Below, piece by piece: positions 28,187 to 38,582 of a stretch of 64,000 bases of DNA. The translations under genes were made by a program, and so were the position numbers. The stretch lies in NCBI RefSeq assembly GCF_014155765.1, contig NZ_SCKT01000001.1, forward strand, positions 1,178,001 through 1,242,000, given 5' to 3'. Position 1 is the first letter of the stretch. Every line of letters begins with the position of its first letter. This stretch comes from Pantoea dispersa. Lineage in GTDB: Bacteria; Pseudomonadota; Gammaproteobacteria; Enterobacterales; Enterobacteriaceae. Under the pieces are notes generated by a model, which ran no database searches, was not told the origin of the DNA, and saw nothing but the letters and a program-made list of their open reading frames with translations.

Positions 28187-29491
28187 TCAGGCCGCAGAGG
28201 TCTGGTTCATCAGCTCCTGGAAGTTAGTGGCTTTGTCAGTCACTTTGGCTTTCGCCAGTACCGCTTCAACCGCCTGCTCTTCCAGCGCAACGTTGCGCAT
28301 GTTGTTCATCAGCTCGCTGTTTTTGCTGTAGAACTCGATCACTTCCTGCGGATCTTCGTACGCAGAAGCCATCTCTTCGATCAGCGCTTTAACGCGATCT
28401 TCATCGGCTTTCAGCTCGTTGATGCGAATTACTTCGCCCAGCAGCAGACCGACCACAACGCGACGTTTTGCCTGCTCTTCGAACAGTTCACGTGGCAGTT
28501 CCAGCGCCTGCTTCTCGTTGCCGCCGAAACGCTGTGCAGCCTGACGACGCAGAACGTCGATTTCGCTGTCGATCAGTGCCACTGGCACGTCGATTTCGTT
28601 CGCGTTAACCAGACCGTCAATCGCCTGCGTCTTCACGCGGTTACGGATAGCGCCTTTCAGCTCGCGCTCCATGTTCTTACGCACTTCAGCGCGCAGGCCT
28701 TCGATGGAGCCATCCTCCACGCCGAAACGCTTGATGAATTCAGCGGTCAGCTCCGGCAGTTCGCGGGTTTCCACTTTCTTCAGCACGATGTCGAACTTCG
28801 CATCTTTGCCTTTCAGGTTTTCCGCGTGGTAGTCATCCGGGAATTTCACGTCGATGGTGAAGGTGTCGCCGGCTTTCTTGCCAGTGATGCCTTCTTCGAA
28901 GCCTGGGATCATACGACCCTGACCCATTGCCAGCACGAAGTCAGACGCTTTGCCGCCTTCGAACTCTTCGCCGTCTACAGAGCCGGTGAAATCGATGGTC
29001 GCGCGATCTTCTGCTGATGCCGCTGCATCGGTCTCTTTCCAGGTCGCCTGCTGCTTCTGCAGGGTTTCCAGCATGGTGTCGACGTCAGCGTCGGTCACTT
29101 CAACCACCGGTTTTTCGACTTCGATTGCATCCAGGCCTTTCAGCTCAACTTCCGGATACACTTCGAACTCAACCGCGTAGGTGAAATCTTCACCTTCTTT
29201 ATACTCACCCGGCACGTAGTTCGGTGCGCCAGCTGGGTTGATCTTCTCTTTGATGATGGCGTCAACGAAGTTACGCGTCATCAGCTCGCTCAGGACGTCC
29301 TGACGAACAGAGGCACCGTAGCGCTGATTAATGATGGTAGCCGGCACTTTGCCTTTACGGAAACCGTCGATACGGACTTTCTTAGCCACTTCCACCAGTT
29401 CTTTCTTCACTGCGCTTTCGATGCTGTCCTTAGGAACAGTAATCGAAATGCGACGGCCCAGACCCTGAGTGGTTTCTACTGAAACTGTCAT
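28187..29491 (-). CDS. tig: Trigger factor
   Basis: A 434-residue ribosome-associated chaperone and prolyl isomerase. The N-terminal ribosome-docking signature GFRKGKVP is present near residues 43-50, the FKBP-type PPIase domain lies around 150-245 ([21 protein letters not shown]), and the C-terminal chaperone domain with arms follows. A gaggtaacaag ribosome site precedes the ATG. E. coli has 432 residues. Confidence 0.98.
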   Translation of the reverse strand: MTVSVETTQGLGRRISITVPKDSIESAVKKELVEVAKKVRIDGFRKGKVPATIINQRYGASVRQDVLSELMTRNFVDAIIKEKINPAGAPNYVPGEYKEGEDFTYAVEFEVYPEVELKGLDAIEVEKPVVEVTDADVDTMLETLQKQQATWKETDAAASAEDRATIDFTGSVDGEEFEGGKASDFVLAMGQGRMIPGFEEGITGKKAGDTFTIDVKFPDDYHAENLKGKDAKFDIVLKKVETRELPELTAEFIKRFGVEDGSIEGLRAEVRKNMERELKGAIRNRVKTQAIDGLVNANEIDVPVALIDSEIDVLRRQAAQRFGGNEKQALELPRELFEEQAKRRVVVGLLLGEVIRINELKADEDRVKALIEEMASAYEDPQEVIEFYSKNSELMNNMRNVALEEQAVEAVLAKAKVTDKATNFQELMNQTSAA

Positions 29492-29641
29492 CTTGTTACC
29501 TCAAAAAATCACGTGCTCGGTCAACTTCAGACACCACACAATTAATGCGCCGTATCCAACAACCGGGACGGCCTCTGCAGGCAGAACCTAATCCCTGTCA
29601 CCAGAAGCGTCCCGAAGACATTCCGGAAAAATAGACGCCGC

Positions 29642-29670
29642 ATTATAGCGGCATCCCCGGAATGAGTCGA
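29642..29670 (-). promoter_or_regulatory. Predicted tig promoter
   Basis: The minus strand shows a consensus -10 TATAAT (rc of 29642-29647), 17 bp spacer, and -35 TCGACT (4 of 6 matches). The -10 box lies between CCGC and GCGG arms of a small palindrome. The predicted leader is about 145 nt. The rest of this 300-base gap contains only the bolA terminator. Confidence 0.55.
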
Positions 29671-29745
29671 GGCTGCAAACTCACCACTTTTTAACGGTTT
29701 TGCTGCTTTTTGCGCCGCAGATCGCGTTTGTGCATCATTGAGGGA

Positions 29746-29771
29746 AGAAAAAACGGCCCGCAGGCCGTTTT
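29746..29771 (-). terminator. bolA terminator
   Basis: A 9-bp stem (29750-29758 with 29763-29771) with 4-base loop and a T run in the minus direction, 22 bases after the bolA stop. Confidence 0.88.
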
Positions 29772-29793
29772 GGAGGAAGCTGGAGAGGAAAAC

Positions 29794-30108
29794 TCAGGCC
29801 AGCGTACCGGCACCGCGACAGTTCGGTGAGGCGAGTACGGTATCCTGCAGTCCATCCCACTCTTTGCGCGTGTAGGTATGCAGCGCCAGCGCATGGACGC
29901 TGCCTGCCAGCTCGGTCGCCAGCTCGCCATAAATGGCGCGGTGACGCTGCAGGAAGCGCTGTCCGGTGAAAAGGTCGCTGACGATCACCACTTTGAAGTG
30001 ACTTTCAGAACCGGCAGGCACGTTATGACGATAGCTTTCGTCATGCACTTCGAGATGTGCAGGCTCAAAAGCGTTACGCAGCTTTTCTTCTATTTGTTCG
30101 CGAATCAT
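29794..30108 (-). CDS. bolA: Transcriptional regulator / Fe-S partner BolA
   Basis: A 104-residue BolA family protein with a KH-like fold ([27 protein letters not shown]) and the conserved His pair region. It acts in stress morphology and, with monothiol glutaredoxin Grx4, in Fe-S handling. The ATG at 30108 has a ggag ribosome site and the family start [10 protein letters not shown]; the upstream extension to 30216 is rejected. In E. coli yajG lies next to it; here an AT-rich insert of about 2 kb intervenes. Confidence 0.95.
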   Translation of the reverse strand: MIREQIEEKLRNAFEPAHLEVHDESYRHNVPAGSESHFKVVIVSDLFTGQRFLQRHRAIYGELATELAGSVHALALHTYTRKEWDGLQDTVLASPNCRGAGTLA

Positions 30109-30111
30109 TGT

Positions 30112-30789
30112 TAACACTCCTCTACGGCGAGCGCTGTGCCCCATCTGTTTAAATATTAGTAGGTTTTTTACCTTTCCCGCAGTCTGGCAGGAAATAAATC
30201 CTGCTGCGCTGCGCATCTTAGCCTGCTCAGGCTGCCGGTCAATCGGTTAGGCATGGCTGCAGCCTGCTATTTAAGCATTCAAAACTGCCGGGCTGGTGCC
30301 TTAACTTTCTGACGGTGCGGCCATATTTGTTGCTAAAGCTGTTCAACATACTGCTGTTCGCTTAGGCCCGCATCGCCAAGCTGACTCATAAAAATGATGA
30401 TTTTAAATGTTCTGAAGACAGCTAGCCGATCTGGATACAGCAAAAAGCAGTATCAACAATGTTAACCCGACAGTCAGATTTGACACGTTAATCAAAAGTA
30501 CCGGAAGCCGTCAGGATACCGAGAAGTGCAATAAAATAAGAGCCATGCTGCCCTGCCGCCGTAGTCACCGTACTTTACGAGAACATTTTACAGGCGCAGG
30601 CGGAGACATTGCCGACTCGCAAGTAATGACACTAGCGCCGGATACAAGCGGCACCAGTTCATTGGGTTAAGAATAAGAATGGTAACATTGATGAACACCT
30701 TATGACTGCACAGCAGAATGGTCATAAGGTGCAAAATTAGCGCAGCGTTGATGATGTTTAACACATCAGCGGTTCAAATATATTATCAC
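30112..30789. other. Non-coding AT-rich spacer between bolA and acyltransferase gene
   Basis: About 680 bases without a gene that I can support. It contains the bolA promoter region at its left end, a perfect 11-bp inverted repeat (30696-30706 with 30721-30731, 14-base loop) and a 6-bp hairpin near 30751-30768. Only short open frames occur. It may be decayed horizontally acquired DNA. Confidence 0.6.
30696..30731. repeat. Perfect 11-bp inverted repeat downstream of the acyltransferase gene
   Basis: Arms 30696-30706 and 30721-30731 with a 14-base loop. It could end the acyltransferase transcript, but no T run follows in either direction. It may equally be a remnant end of a mobile element. 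Confidence 0.6.
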
Positions 30790-31890
30790 TTAGTTTGAGA
30801 GTGAGCTGTTTTCCATCTTGGTTTGCTTATTAGAGGTCTTGCTTTTTTGAAAAGGCAATTCAATGAACCGCCATGATATTACAGCAAGACATACCGATAT
30901 TGCAATGAAGACAACAAACATTACCCACCCTGGCTGAAGTCCTAAGTGCTGTAAACGATCTGCCATCCCAAAGTTTAGGATTGTATGAATTAGATATAAA
31001 GAGTAAGAAATATCCCCAAGCCGCATCAAAGCAACAGGAATATATTTACTCCAAAATTGTTCAGACAAAACCACGAATAACAGCAACAGTGTTAATAACC
31101 AGCCAGAGCTTATTAACCCATGACCAATGAATTTACCCTTACCAAAATAGTAAGCACATAAAAAAAATGAAACGCATGCAAGAAAGATCATTGGTTGATA
31201 TGGTAGCCTCTGTAAGTAAGGTAGAGCCAGCCCTATAATGGCCCCAGTAATGAAGAGAAAAATCATAGGGTTAACAATCAACCCGATCAACGCCGAACCG
31301 GTTTTGTATGCGTAAGGATCAAGGGTAAAAGTGCCTGTAAGAAGCTTTGGCAATACAATTAGGGTTAATAGAAAATATGTACCTGCAACAAGCCACCTCC
31401 TACTAAAGGAAATGGCCAGACCAACAACCAGGTAAAAATAAACCTCATAATTAAGTGTCCATCGAATACCATAATTACCGCTATCATCAACAAAAAATGG
31501 TGCATGATCGGGGTATATTGGTGTAAAAAGAATAGCACTTATTAAATTTTCTGTTTTTTCGACATAGTGAAAGATACTCATTGCACCACATAATAAAAAG
31601 GTAATAAGCAGCCAAAAATAGTAAGCAGGAAGAATTCGCAATGCTCTTTTTTTCAAGAAGCTAACTGTTCCTGCAAGACTTTTTTCTATACGCAATATAC
31701 TCAACGTAATCACAAAGCCACTTATCAAAAAGAAAAGGTCTACACCCACAGCCCCCCATCCCAAAAGCTTATCGCCCATGTTCGGCTGTACTGCATTAAT
31801 GTTCCATCTGAAATGGAAAAGCATGACACTCAACGCAGCAAGTCCGCGTAGCGCCTGCACACCTTTGAAAGAATTACTATTAGTATTCAT
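30790..31890 (-). CDS. Acyltransferase 3 family integral membrane protein
   Basis: A 366-residue protein with about ten membrane helices and the acyltransferase-3 hallmarks: RGLAALSVMLFHF near the N-terminus (R15, catalytic-type H26), VGVDLFFLISGFVIT, and LRILPAYYFWL. The family transfers acetyl or other acyl groups to periplasmic sugars, mostly O-antigen, exopolysaccharide or peptidoglycan. The acceptor cannot be read from the sequence and no sugar-biosynthesis gene is adjacent. It is visibly AT-richer than all neighbours, has no clear ribosome site, and interrupts the bolA-yajG linkage, so horizontal acquisition is likely. The C-terminus (SKTSNKQTKMENSSLSN) is polar. Confidence 0.9.
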   Translation of the reverse strand: MNTNSNSFKGVQALRGLAALSVMLFHFRWNINAVQPNMGDKLLGWGAVGVDLFFLISGFVITLSILRIEKSLAGTVSFLKKRALRILPAYYFWLLITFLLCGAMSIFHYVEKTENLISAILFTPIYPDHAPFFVDDSGNYGIRWTLNYEVYFYLVVGLAISFSRRWLVAGTYFLLTLIVLPKLLTGTFTLDPYAYKTGSALIGLIVNPMIFLFITGAIIGLALPYLQRLPYQPMIFLACVSFFLCAYYFGKGKFIGHGLISSGWLLTLLLLFVVLSEQFWSKYIPVALMRLGDISYSLYLIHTILNFGMADRLQHLGLQPGWVMFVVFIAISVCLAVISWRFIELPFQKSKTSNKQTKMENSSLSN

Positions 31891-32155
31891 GTAATTACTA
31901 TTTTTTTGTTTGTAAGTGACAATAATCTAACATTTTTTTGGCATAAATCTACGTATCTCACACGGCAAATACACGTAAAAAACCTTCAGAGTAGCCCGAA
32001 GGCTCAACTTCAAGAAGAGATGAGGATGCCTTGTCCGGCTGTCCGAAAAAATCCTTTACAATCAATTTCCCCTGGTGCGGGGCTTTTTTCGCCGTGCCGC
32101 AATGCTATGATGGCCGCAGTTTTGCAAACCAACCCATATGCTAACGAGAATGAGT

Positions 32156-32734
32156 ATGTTGAAAAAACTGTTATTCCCTCTGCTGGCTGCCTTTATTTTG
32201 GCCGGCTGCGCCAGCAATAACACCACGCTGAACATCCAGCCAAAAATCCAGCTGCCACAGCAGGATCCGAGCCTGATGGGCGTTACCGTCAGCGTTAACG
32301 GTGCCGATCAGCGCAGCGATCAGGCGCTGGCCAAAGTGAACCGCGACGGCCAGCTGATCACCCTGACCCCGTCACGCGACCTGCGTTTCCTGCTGCAGGA
32401 AGTGCTGGAGAAGCAGATGACCTCGCGCGGCTACATGATTGGCCCGAACGGCGCGGTGGATCTGCAGATCGTGGTTAATGGTCTGTACGCCGATGTCACG
32501 CAGGGCAACGTGCGTTACAGCATCACTACCAAAGCGGATATCTCTATTATCGCTACCGCGAAAAACGGCAACAAGCAGGTGAAAAACTACCGTCAGACTT
32601 ACAGCGTAGAGGGTGCCTTCAGCGCCACTAACGATAAGATCACCAACGCGGTTAACTCGACCCTGAGCGACGTGATTGCCGATATGGCGCAGGACACCAG
32701 CGTCAATAACTTCATCAAGCAAAACGCGCGTTAA
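32156..32734 (+). CDS. yajG: YajG lipoprotein
   Basis: A 192-residue lipoprotein matching E. coli YajG in length and sequence (LPQQDPSLMGVTVSVNGADQR, QEVLEKQMTSRGYMIGPNG). Lipobox ILAGC with lipid Cys18. The function is unknown. In-frame ATGs at 32138, 32150 and 32156 compete; 32156 gives the E. coli length and leaves room for the gaga ribosome site. It lies 55 bases before ampG, probably one operon. A hairpin with T run (about 32069-32087) upstream suggests termination of a short upstream transcript. Confidence 0.93.
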   Translation: MLKKLLFPLLAAFILAGCASNNTTLNIQPKIQLPQQDPSLMGVTVSVNGADQRSDQALAKVNRDGQLITLTPSRDLRFLLQEVLEKQMTSRGYMIGPNGAVDLQIVVNGLYADVTQGNVRYSITTKADISIIATAKNGNKQVKNYRQTYSVEGAFSATNDKITNAVNSTLSDVIADMAQDTSVNNFIKQNAR

Positions 32735-32789
32735 TTTTCCGCAGTAACCTGCCCGGTCCCCGCTGACCGGGCTTCATTTCAGGCTGGCT

Positions 32790-34277
32790 ATGACATCTCA
32801 CTATCTGCGTATTTTTACCCAACGTAACGCTGCGGTCCTGCTGCTGCTCGGTTTCGCTTCCGGTCTGCCGCTGGCGCTGACCGCCGGTACGCTCCAGGCG
32901 TGGATGACGGTAGAGAATGTCGACCTGAAAACCATTGGTTTCTTCTCCCTCGTCGGTCAGGCTTATGTGTTTAAGTTCCTGTGGTCGCCGATGATGGATC
33001 GCTATACCCCGCCCTTTCTTGGCCGGCGGCGCGGCTGGCTGCTGGTCACGCAGTTAGCGCTGATTGCCGGCATTGTGGCGATGGGCTTTATGCAGCCGTC
33101 ACGCGACCTTACCCTGCTGGCGGCGCTGGCGGTGCTGGTGGCGTTCTGCTCAGCCTCGCAGGATATTGTGTTTGATGCGTGGAAAACCGATGTGCTGCCG
33201 CCGGAAGAGCGCGGCAGCGGCGCGGCGATTACCGTGCTCGGTTACCGGCTGGCGATGCTGATTTCCGGCGGCCTGGCGCTGTGGCTGGCGGATCGCTATC
33301 TCGGCTGGCAGGCCACTTACTGGCTGATGGCGCTGCTGATGGTGCCCGGACTGATCGCTACGCTGCTGGCGCGTGAACCTGAGGCGCCAGTGCGCGAGCC
33401 GCACTCGCTGCGTCAGGCCGTCGCGTTTCCGCTGAAGGATTTCTTTCAGCGCAACAACGCCTGGCTGCTGATCACCTTAATTATTCTCTACAAGCTGGGT
33501 GACGCGTTCGCCGCTTCGCTCACCACCACTTTCCTGATTCGCGGCGTGGGCTTCAGCGCCGGTGATGTCGGTCTGGTGAATAAAACGCTCGGCCTGCTGG
33601 CGACCATTATCGGTGCGCTGTACGGCGGCGTGCTGATGCAGCGCCTGAGCCTGTTCCGCGCGCTGATGATCTTCGGCGTGCTGCAGGCGGTATCTAATTT
33701 CGCTTACTGGCTGCTGGCGGTAACGCCACCGCATCTGTGGAGCATGGCCAGCGCGGTATTTATCGAAAACCTGTGCGGTGGCATGGGCACCGCCGCCTTT
33801 GTGGCGTTGCTGATGACGCTGTGCAACAAATCGTTCTCGGCCACGCAGTTCGCGCTGCTGTCAGCGCTGTCAGCGGTTGGACGCGTGTATGTCGGTCCGG
33901 CGGCTGGCTGGCTGGTCGAACTGTGGGGCTGGCCGGTATTTTATGCCTTTACCGTGGTGGCCGCCGTACCAGGCCTGCTGCTGCTGTGGGCGTGTCGCGG
34001 CACGCTACAGGCAATGCAGCACAGCGGTGAATTCATGAAGCGCAGCCTGTGGCCACAGGGTTATCGCTGGACGGTACGCCTGTTCGCGGCGGGCTGTACG
34101 CTGCTGGCGCTCTGGCTGCTGACGCTGGCACTGCGTGCGGCGGATATCTGGCACAGCGCGACGCTGCCAACCCATCTGTTTGAGGCAGGGATGGCGCTGG
34201 CGCTGCTGGCGGTGCTGCTCGGCATGATGCTGGACTGGCTGGCATTAAGAAAAACAGCGTCAAATCGTGCACATTAA
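32790..34277 (+). CDS. ampG: Muropeptide MFS permease AmpG
   Basis: A 495-residue inner-membrane permease with about 14 helices that imports GlcNAc-anhydroMurNAc peptides for murein recycling; its cargo also controls AmpC induction. The N-terminus NAAVLLLLGFASGLPLALTAGTLQAW and FLWSPMMDRYTPP with LGRRRGW are typical. Length is close to E. coli AmpG (491). It follows yajG as in E. coli. Confidence 0.96.
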   Translation: MTSHYLRIFTQRNAAVLLLLGFASGLPLALTAGTLQAWMTVENVDLKTIGFFSLVGQAYVFKFLWSPMMDRYTPPFLGRRRGWLLVTQLALIAGIVAMGFMQPSRDLTLLAALAVLVAFCSASQDIVFDAWKTDVLPPEERGSGAAITVLGYRLAMLISGGLALWLADRYLGWQATYWLMALLMVPGLIATLLAREPEAPVREPHSLRQAVAFPLKDFFQRNNAWLLITLIILYKLGDAFAASLTTTFLIRGVGFSAGDVGLVNKTLGLLATIIGALYGGVLMQRLSLFRALMIFGVLQAVSNFAYWLLAVTPPHLWSMASAVFIENLCGGMGTAAFVALLMTLCNKSFSATQFALLSALSAVGRVYVGPAAGWLVELWGWPVFYAFTVVAAVPGLLLLWACRGTLQAMQHSGEFMKRSLWPQGYRWTVRLFAAGCTLLALWLLTLALRAADIWHSATLPTHLFEAGMALALLAVLLGMMLDWLALRKTASNRAH

Positions 34278-34637
34278 CGCTGCGCTATTTGCCAGACGGG
34301 GATAAATCGCTTAAAAATAGCCCCCGGCGAATTTTAAGCGATAGCATTTTTTTTAACGCGAAATAGAAACATTAAATTAACAAACCCGCGTAATATTTAA
34401 ATCCGGTGAGCAATTAATTTGTAGAAATTTCATCGCTAAAATGATGCAGAATTGTTAAATAAATGAGTATTAAAACTCCGGTTTATGCTTTCCCTGTTTT
34501 CTCTGCGGTTAATGTCATTGGTTTTTGTTATATTGCCGCCAACTGCTTGTCGCAGTTAATAATTTGTCACCCTGCGCAACATCTGTGACACCCTTAGCAA
34601 AAGGTGTCAACAGCCTTCTGACACATCCTTAAGCTGG
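34278..34637. other. AT-rich regulatory gap upstream of cyoA
   Basis: About 360 bases without a gene. The part 34454-34468 (GTTAAATAAATGAGT) agrees at 11 of 15 positions with the ArcA-P box GTTAATTAAATGTTA, sensible because cyo operons are repressed by ArcA at low oxygen. No other gene or repeat is evident. Confidence 0.45.
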
Positions 34638-34666
34638 TTTACACTGCATAAACCTTCCCGTAAAAT
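34638..34666 (+). promoter_or_regulatory. Sigma-70 promoter of cyoABCDE
   Basis: TTTACA (34638-34643), exactly 17 bp, TAAAAT (34661-34666). Transcription would start near 34674, giving a leader of about 40 nt to the cyoA ATG. Confidence 0.75.
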
Positions 34667-34715
34667 GCGCGCACACTTAAACGACAATAGAGCCCTTTGT
34701 CATTGAGGTCGTTAA

Positions 34716-35639
34716 ATGAGACTCAGGAAATACAATAAAAGTTTGGGGATTTTGTCATTAATTGCAGGCGCTGTATTACTCAGCGGCTGCGATAGTGCGT
34801 TGTTAAATCCCAAGGGACAGATTGCACTGGAGCAACGTTCACTGATTCTGACAGCTTTCGGCTTGATGATGATCGTCGTTATTCCGGCAGTCTTAATGGC
34901 TGTTGTGTTCGCCTGGAAATATCGGGCAACCAATACCAACGCGAAGTATAGCCCTAACTGGTCACACTCTAACAAAGTGGAAGCCGTGGTCTGGACCATT
35001 CCGATCCTGATCATTCTCTTCCTCGGCGTGCTGACCTGGAAATCAACCCACGCGCTGGAGCCGAGCAAACCACTGGCCTCTGACGTGAAACCGGTTGAGA
35101 TCGACGTAGTGGCACTGGACTGGAAATGGCTGTTCATCTACCCGGAACAGGGTATTGCAACCGTCAACCAGATTGCCTTCCCGGCAAATACTCCGGTGAA
35201 CTTCAAGATCACCTCGAACTCCGTCATGAACTCCTTCTTTATTCCTACGCTCGGCAGCCAGATCTACGCCATGGCGGGTATGCAGACCAAACTGCACCTG
35301 ATCGCCAACGAGCCAGGTACGTTCGACGGTATCTCTGCTAACTTCAGCGGTCGCGGTTTCTCTGGCATGAAGTTCAAAGCCATTGCCACCAAAGACGATG
35401 CGGAATTCCAGCAGTGGGTTGCCAAAGTTAAAGCGGCACCTAACACGCTGACCACTATGGATGATTTCGAAAAACTGGCTGCGCCAAGCGAAAATCACCC
35501 GGTGGAATATTTCTCAACTGCGAATCCGGAACTGTTCAAGCAGGTTATTGATAAGTTCATGATGAGCCACGGGAAAATGGACATGTCGCACGAAGGCATG
35601 GACATGAATCACGCCGCAGCTGCGGGAGCCGAGGAATAA
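34716..35639 (+). CDS. cyoA: Cytochrome bo3 ubiquinol oxidase subunit II
   Basis: A 307-residue lipoprotein subunit: signal peptide with lipobox LLSGC (Cys25), two membrane helices, and a periplasmic cupredoxin domain. The CuA ligands of cytochrome c oxidases are absent, as expected of a quinol oxidase. The C-terminus is a Met/His-rich tail ([17 protein letters not shown]) that could bind copper. First gene of cyoABCDE; cyoB starts 4 bases after its stop. Confidence 0.97.
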   Translation: MRLRKYNKSLGILSLIAGAVLLSGCDSALLNPKGQIALEQRSLILTAFGLMMIVVIPAVLMAVVFAWKYRATNTNAKYSPNWSHSNKVEAVVWTIPILIILFLGVLTWKSTHALEPSKPLASDVKPVEIDVVALDWKWLFIYPEQGIATVNQIAFPANTPVNFKITSNSVMNSFFIPTLGSQIYAMAGMQTKLHLIANEPGTFDGISANFSGRGFSGMKFKAIATKDDAEFQQWVAKVKAAPNTLTTMDDFEKLAAPSENHPVEYFSTANPELFKQVIDKFMMSHGKMDMSHEGMDMNHAAAAGAEE

Positions 35640-35643
35640 TACG

Positions 35644-37626
35644 ATGTTCGGAAAATTAACACTGGATGCAGTGCCCTACCATGAACCCATTATCATGGTT
35701 ACGGTCGCCGGTATCATCATTGGTGGTCTGGCGCTGATCGCTGCTATTACCTATTTCGGTAAATGGCAGTATCTGTGGTCTGAATGGTTAACCTCCATCG
35801 ACCACAAAAAACTGGGTATCATGTACATCATCATGGCCTTTGTCATGCTGCTGCGCGGCTTTGCCGATGCGGTAATGATGCGTACCCAACAGGTGATGGC
35901 TTCCGCCGGGGAAGCAGGCATATTGCCACCGCACCACTACGACCAGATCTTCACCGCTCACGGCGTGATCATGATCTTCTTCGTGGCGATGCCTTTCGTG
36001 GTGGGTCTGATGAACATCGCGGTTCCGCTGCAAATCGGTGCCCGTGACGTTGCCTTCCCGTTCCTGAACAACCTGAGCTTCTGGTTCACCGCTATCGGTG
36101 TGATCCTGGTTAACCTGTCACTGGGTGTGGGCGAATTCGCACAGACCGGCTGGCTGGCTTATCCACCGCTCTCGGGGGCAGAATACAGTCCTGGCGTCGG
36201 GGTCGATTACTGGATCTGGAGTCTCCAGCTCTCCGGTATTGGTACCACGCTGACCGGTATCAACTTCTTCGTGACCATTCTGAAGATGCGTGCACCGGGC
36301 ATGGACCTGTTCAAGATGCCGGTATTCACCTGGGCAGCACTGTGTACTAACGTCCTGATTATCGCTGCGTTCCCGGTTCTGACCGTGACGCTGGCACTGT
36401 TGACGCTTGATCGTTACCTCGACTTCCATTTCTTTACCAATGATATGGGCGGTAACATGATGATGTACGTCAACCTGATCTGGGTCTGGGGTCACCCGGA
36501 GGTGTACATCCTCGTTCTGCCGGTGTTTGGTGTCTTCTCTGAAGTCACGGCCACCTTCTCGAAAAAGCGTCTGTTTGGTTACACCTCGCTGGTGTGGGCA
36601 ACCATCGCCATTACCGTTCTGTCGTTCATCGTTTGGCTGCACCACTTCTTCACCATGGGTGCCGGTGCGAACGTTAACGCCTTCTTCGGTATCATGACGA
36701 TGATCATCGCGATTCCGACCGGGGTGAAAATCTTTAACTGGCTGTTCACCATGTATCAGGGTCGTATCGAGTTCAACTCGGCGATGCTGTGGACCATCGG
36801 CTTCCTGGTCACCTTCTCCGTTGGTGGGATGACCGGCGTACTGCTGGCGGTGCCAGGCGCAGACTTCGTGCTGCACAACAGCCTGTTCCTGATTGCACAC
36901 TTCCACAACGTTATCATCGGTGGTGTGGTGTTCGGTTGTATGGCTGGCGTGACCTATTGGTTCCCGAAAGCCTTCGGCTTCACCCTGAATGAAACCTGGG
37001 GCAAACGTGCTTTCTGGTTCTGGATCATCGGCTTCTTCGTTGCCTTTATGCCGCTGTACGCGCTGGGCTTCATGGGGATGACCCGTCGTCTGAGCCAGGA
37101 CATCGATCCGCAGTTCCACTCTCTGCTGGTGGTTGCAGCAGGCGGTGCGGCGCTGATCGCCTGCGGTATCCTGTGCCAGCTTATCCAGTTCTGGGTATCG
37201 GTGCGTGACCGTGAGCAGAACCGCGATCTGACCGGTGACCCGTGGGGCGGCCGTACGCTGGAGTGGGCAACCTCTTCACCTCCGCCGTTCTACAACTTTG
37301 CTGTGATCCCACATATCCACGAGCGTGATGCGTTCTGGGAAATGAAAGAGAAAGGCGAAGCGTACAAGCAGCCAGAAAAATATGAAGAAATTCATATGCC
37401 GAAAAACAGCGGCGCGGCCATTGTTATCGCTGCCTTCATGACAGTCTTCGGTTTTGCCCTGATCTGGCACATCTGGTGGCTGGCAGGTCTTACTTTCCTT
37501 GGCACCATCGTGACCTGGATTGTGAAGAGCTTCGATGAAGACGTGGATTACTACGTACCGGTTGCTGAAATCGAGCAGATCGAGAAGAAGCACTTTGATG
37601 ACATCAGCAAAGCAGGTCTGAAATAA
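35644..37626 (+). CDS. cyoB: Cytochrome bo3 ubiquinol oxidase subunit I
   Basis: A 660-residue haem-copper oxidase core with about 15 membrane helices. It reduces oxygen to water and pumps protons. Metal ligands are visible: [13 protein letters not shown] (CuB His and cross-linked Tyr), WLHHFF (CuB His pair), [10 protein letters not shown] (haem o3 and haem b His), and an early His for haem b ([10 protein letters not shown]). Its TAA overlaps the cyoC ATG (TAATG), so translation is coupled. Confidence 0.98.
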   Translation: MFGKLTLDAVPYHEPIIMVTVAGIIIGGLALIAAITYFGKWQYLWSEWLTSIDHKKLGIMYIIMAFVMLLRGFADAVMMRTQQVMASAGEAGILPPHHYDQIFTAHGVIMIFFVAMPFVVGLMNIAVPLQIGARDVAFPFLNNLSFWFTAIGVILVNLSLGVGEFAQTGWLAYPPLSGAEYSPGVGVDYWIWSLQLSGIGTTLTGINFFVTILKMRAPGMDLFKMPVFTWAALCTNVLIIAAFPVLTVTLALLTLDRYLDFHFFTNDMGGNMMMYVNLIWVWGHPEVYILVLPVFGVFSEVTATFSKKRLFGYTSLVWATIAITVLSFIVWLHHFFTMGAGANVNAFFGIMTMIIAIPTGVKIFNWLFTMYQGRIEFNSAMLWTIGFLVTFSVGGMTGVLLAVPGADFVLHNSLFLIAHFHNVIIGGVVFGCMAGVTYWFPKAFGFTLNETWGKRAFWFWIIGFFVAFMPLYALGFMGMTRRLSQDIDPQFHSLLVVAAGGAALIACGILCQLIQFWVSVRDREQNRDLTGDPWGGRTLEWATSSPPPFYNFAVIPHIHERDAFWEMKEKGEAYKQPEKYEEIHMPKNSGAAIVIAAFMTVFGFALIWHIWWLAGLTFLGTIVTWIVKSFDEDVDYYVPVAEIEQIEKKHFDDISKAGLK

Positions 37627-38240
37627 TGTCAACTGAAACCGTTAAACACCACCACGACGCCCATGCGGAGCATGGGCATCACGATGCGGGAGCCAATAAA
37701 GTCTTTGGCTTCTGGATCTACCTGATGAGTGACTGCATTATCTTCGCAACCCTGTTTGCGACCTATGCGGTCATGGTTAACAACACTGCCGGTGGCCCGG
37801 CAGGTAAAGATATCTTCGAACTGCCGTTTGTGCTGGTTGAAACCGCGCTGCTGCTGCTGAGCTCCATCACGTATGGTATGGCAGTGATTGCGATGAACAA
37901 CCAGAACAAAGGTTCGGTCATCAGCTGGCTGGCGTTGACCTTCCTGTTCGGTGCCGGATTTATCGGGATGGAAATCTATGAATTCCATCACCTGATCAAG
38001 GAAGGTTTCGGTCCTGACCGCAGCGGCTTCCTGTCTGGCTTCTTTACTCTGGTCGGTACGCACGGTCTGCACGTGACCTCTGGTCTGATCTGGATGGCCG
38101 TGCTGATGTTCCAGATCGCTAAACGCGGTCTGAGCGCCACCAACCGCACCCGTATCATGTGTCTGAGCCTGTTCTGGCACTTCCTGGATGTGGTGTGGAT
38201 CTGCGTATTCACCGTTGTCTATCTGATGGGGGCCATGTAA
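37626..38240 (+). CDS. cyoC: Cytochrome bo3 ubiquinol oxidase subunit III
   Basis: A 204-residue five-helix subunit III. The N-terminus is strikingly His-rich ([16 protein letters not shown]), as in related enterobacterial CyoC. It stabilises subunit I. Both ends overlap the neighbours by one base as TAATG. Confidence 0.97.
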   Translation: MSTETVKHHHDAHAEHGHHDAGANKVFGFWIYLMSDCIIFATLFATYAVMVNNTAGGPAGKDIFELPFVLVETALLLLSSITYGMAVIAMNNQNKGSVISWLALTFLFGAGFIGMEIYEFHHLIKEGFGPDRSGFLSGFFTLVGTHGLHVTSGLIWMAVLMFQIAKRGLSATNRTRIMCLSLFWHFLDVVWICVFTVVYLMGAM

Positions 38241-38569
38241 TGAGTCATTCTGTAAACGAACATGGTGCATCTCACGGTAGCGTGAAGTCTTACATGATCG
38301 GCTTCATCCTCTCGATCATCCTGACGGCGATCCCGTTCTGGATGGTGATGGATGGCAGTGCTTCTCACGGCACCATTCTGGGTGTGGTTCTGGTGTGTGC
38401 AGTGGTTCAGGTGCTGGTGCACCTGGTCTACTTCCTGCATCTGGACAGCAAATCCGAGGGTGGCTGGAACATGGTGGCCATTGTCTTCTCCGCAGTCATT
38501 ATCCTGATTGTGGTGATTGGCTCACTGTGGATTATGTGGAACCTCAACTACAACATGATGGCCCACTAA
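38240..38569 (+). CDS. cyoD: Cytochrome bo3 ubiquinol oxidase subunit IV
   Basis: A 109-residue three-helix subunit starting [17 protein letters not shown] longer open frame from 38159 is ignored because the ATG at 38240 overlaps the cyoC stop (TAATG) and matches E. coli length. It helps assemble the CuB site in subunit I. cyoE follows after 13 bases. Confidence 0.97.
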   Translation: MSHSVNEHGASHGSVKSYMIGFILSIILTAIPFWMVMDGSASHGTILGVVLVCAVVQVLVHLVYFLHLDSKSEGGWNMVAIVFSAVIILIVVIGSLWIMWNLNYNMMAH

Positions 38570-38582
38570 AGAGTCACGCGTA

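Noticed and set aside
30541-30625. Short basic ORF (MLPCRRSHRTLRENILQAQ...) as a transposase remnant
   Set aside because: Only 27 codons and no motif; similarity to any transposase could not be supported by eye.
31906-32220. Plus-strand 104-codon frame before yajG
   Set aside because: It crosses a hairpin with T run and overlaps yajG in another frame; no ribosome site or similarity.
36118-37119. Long antisense frame (333 codons) inside cyoB
   Set aside because: The opposite strand codes for an unmistakable haem-copper oxidase; the His/Asp/Glu-rich antisense product is the mirror of membrane-protein codons.
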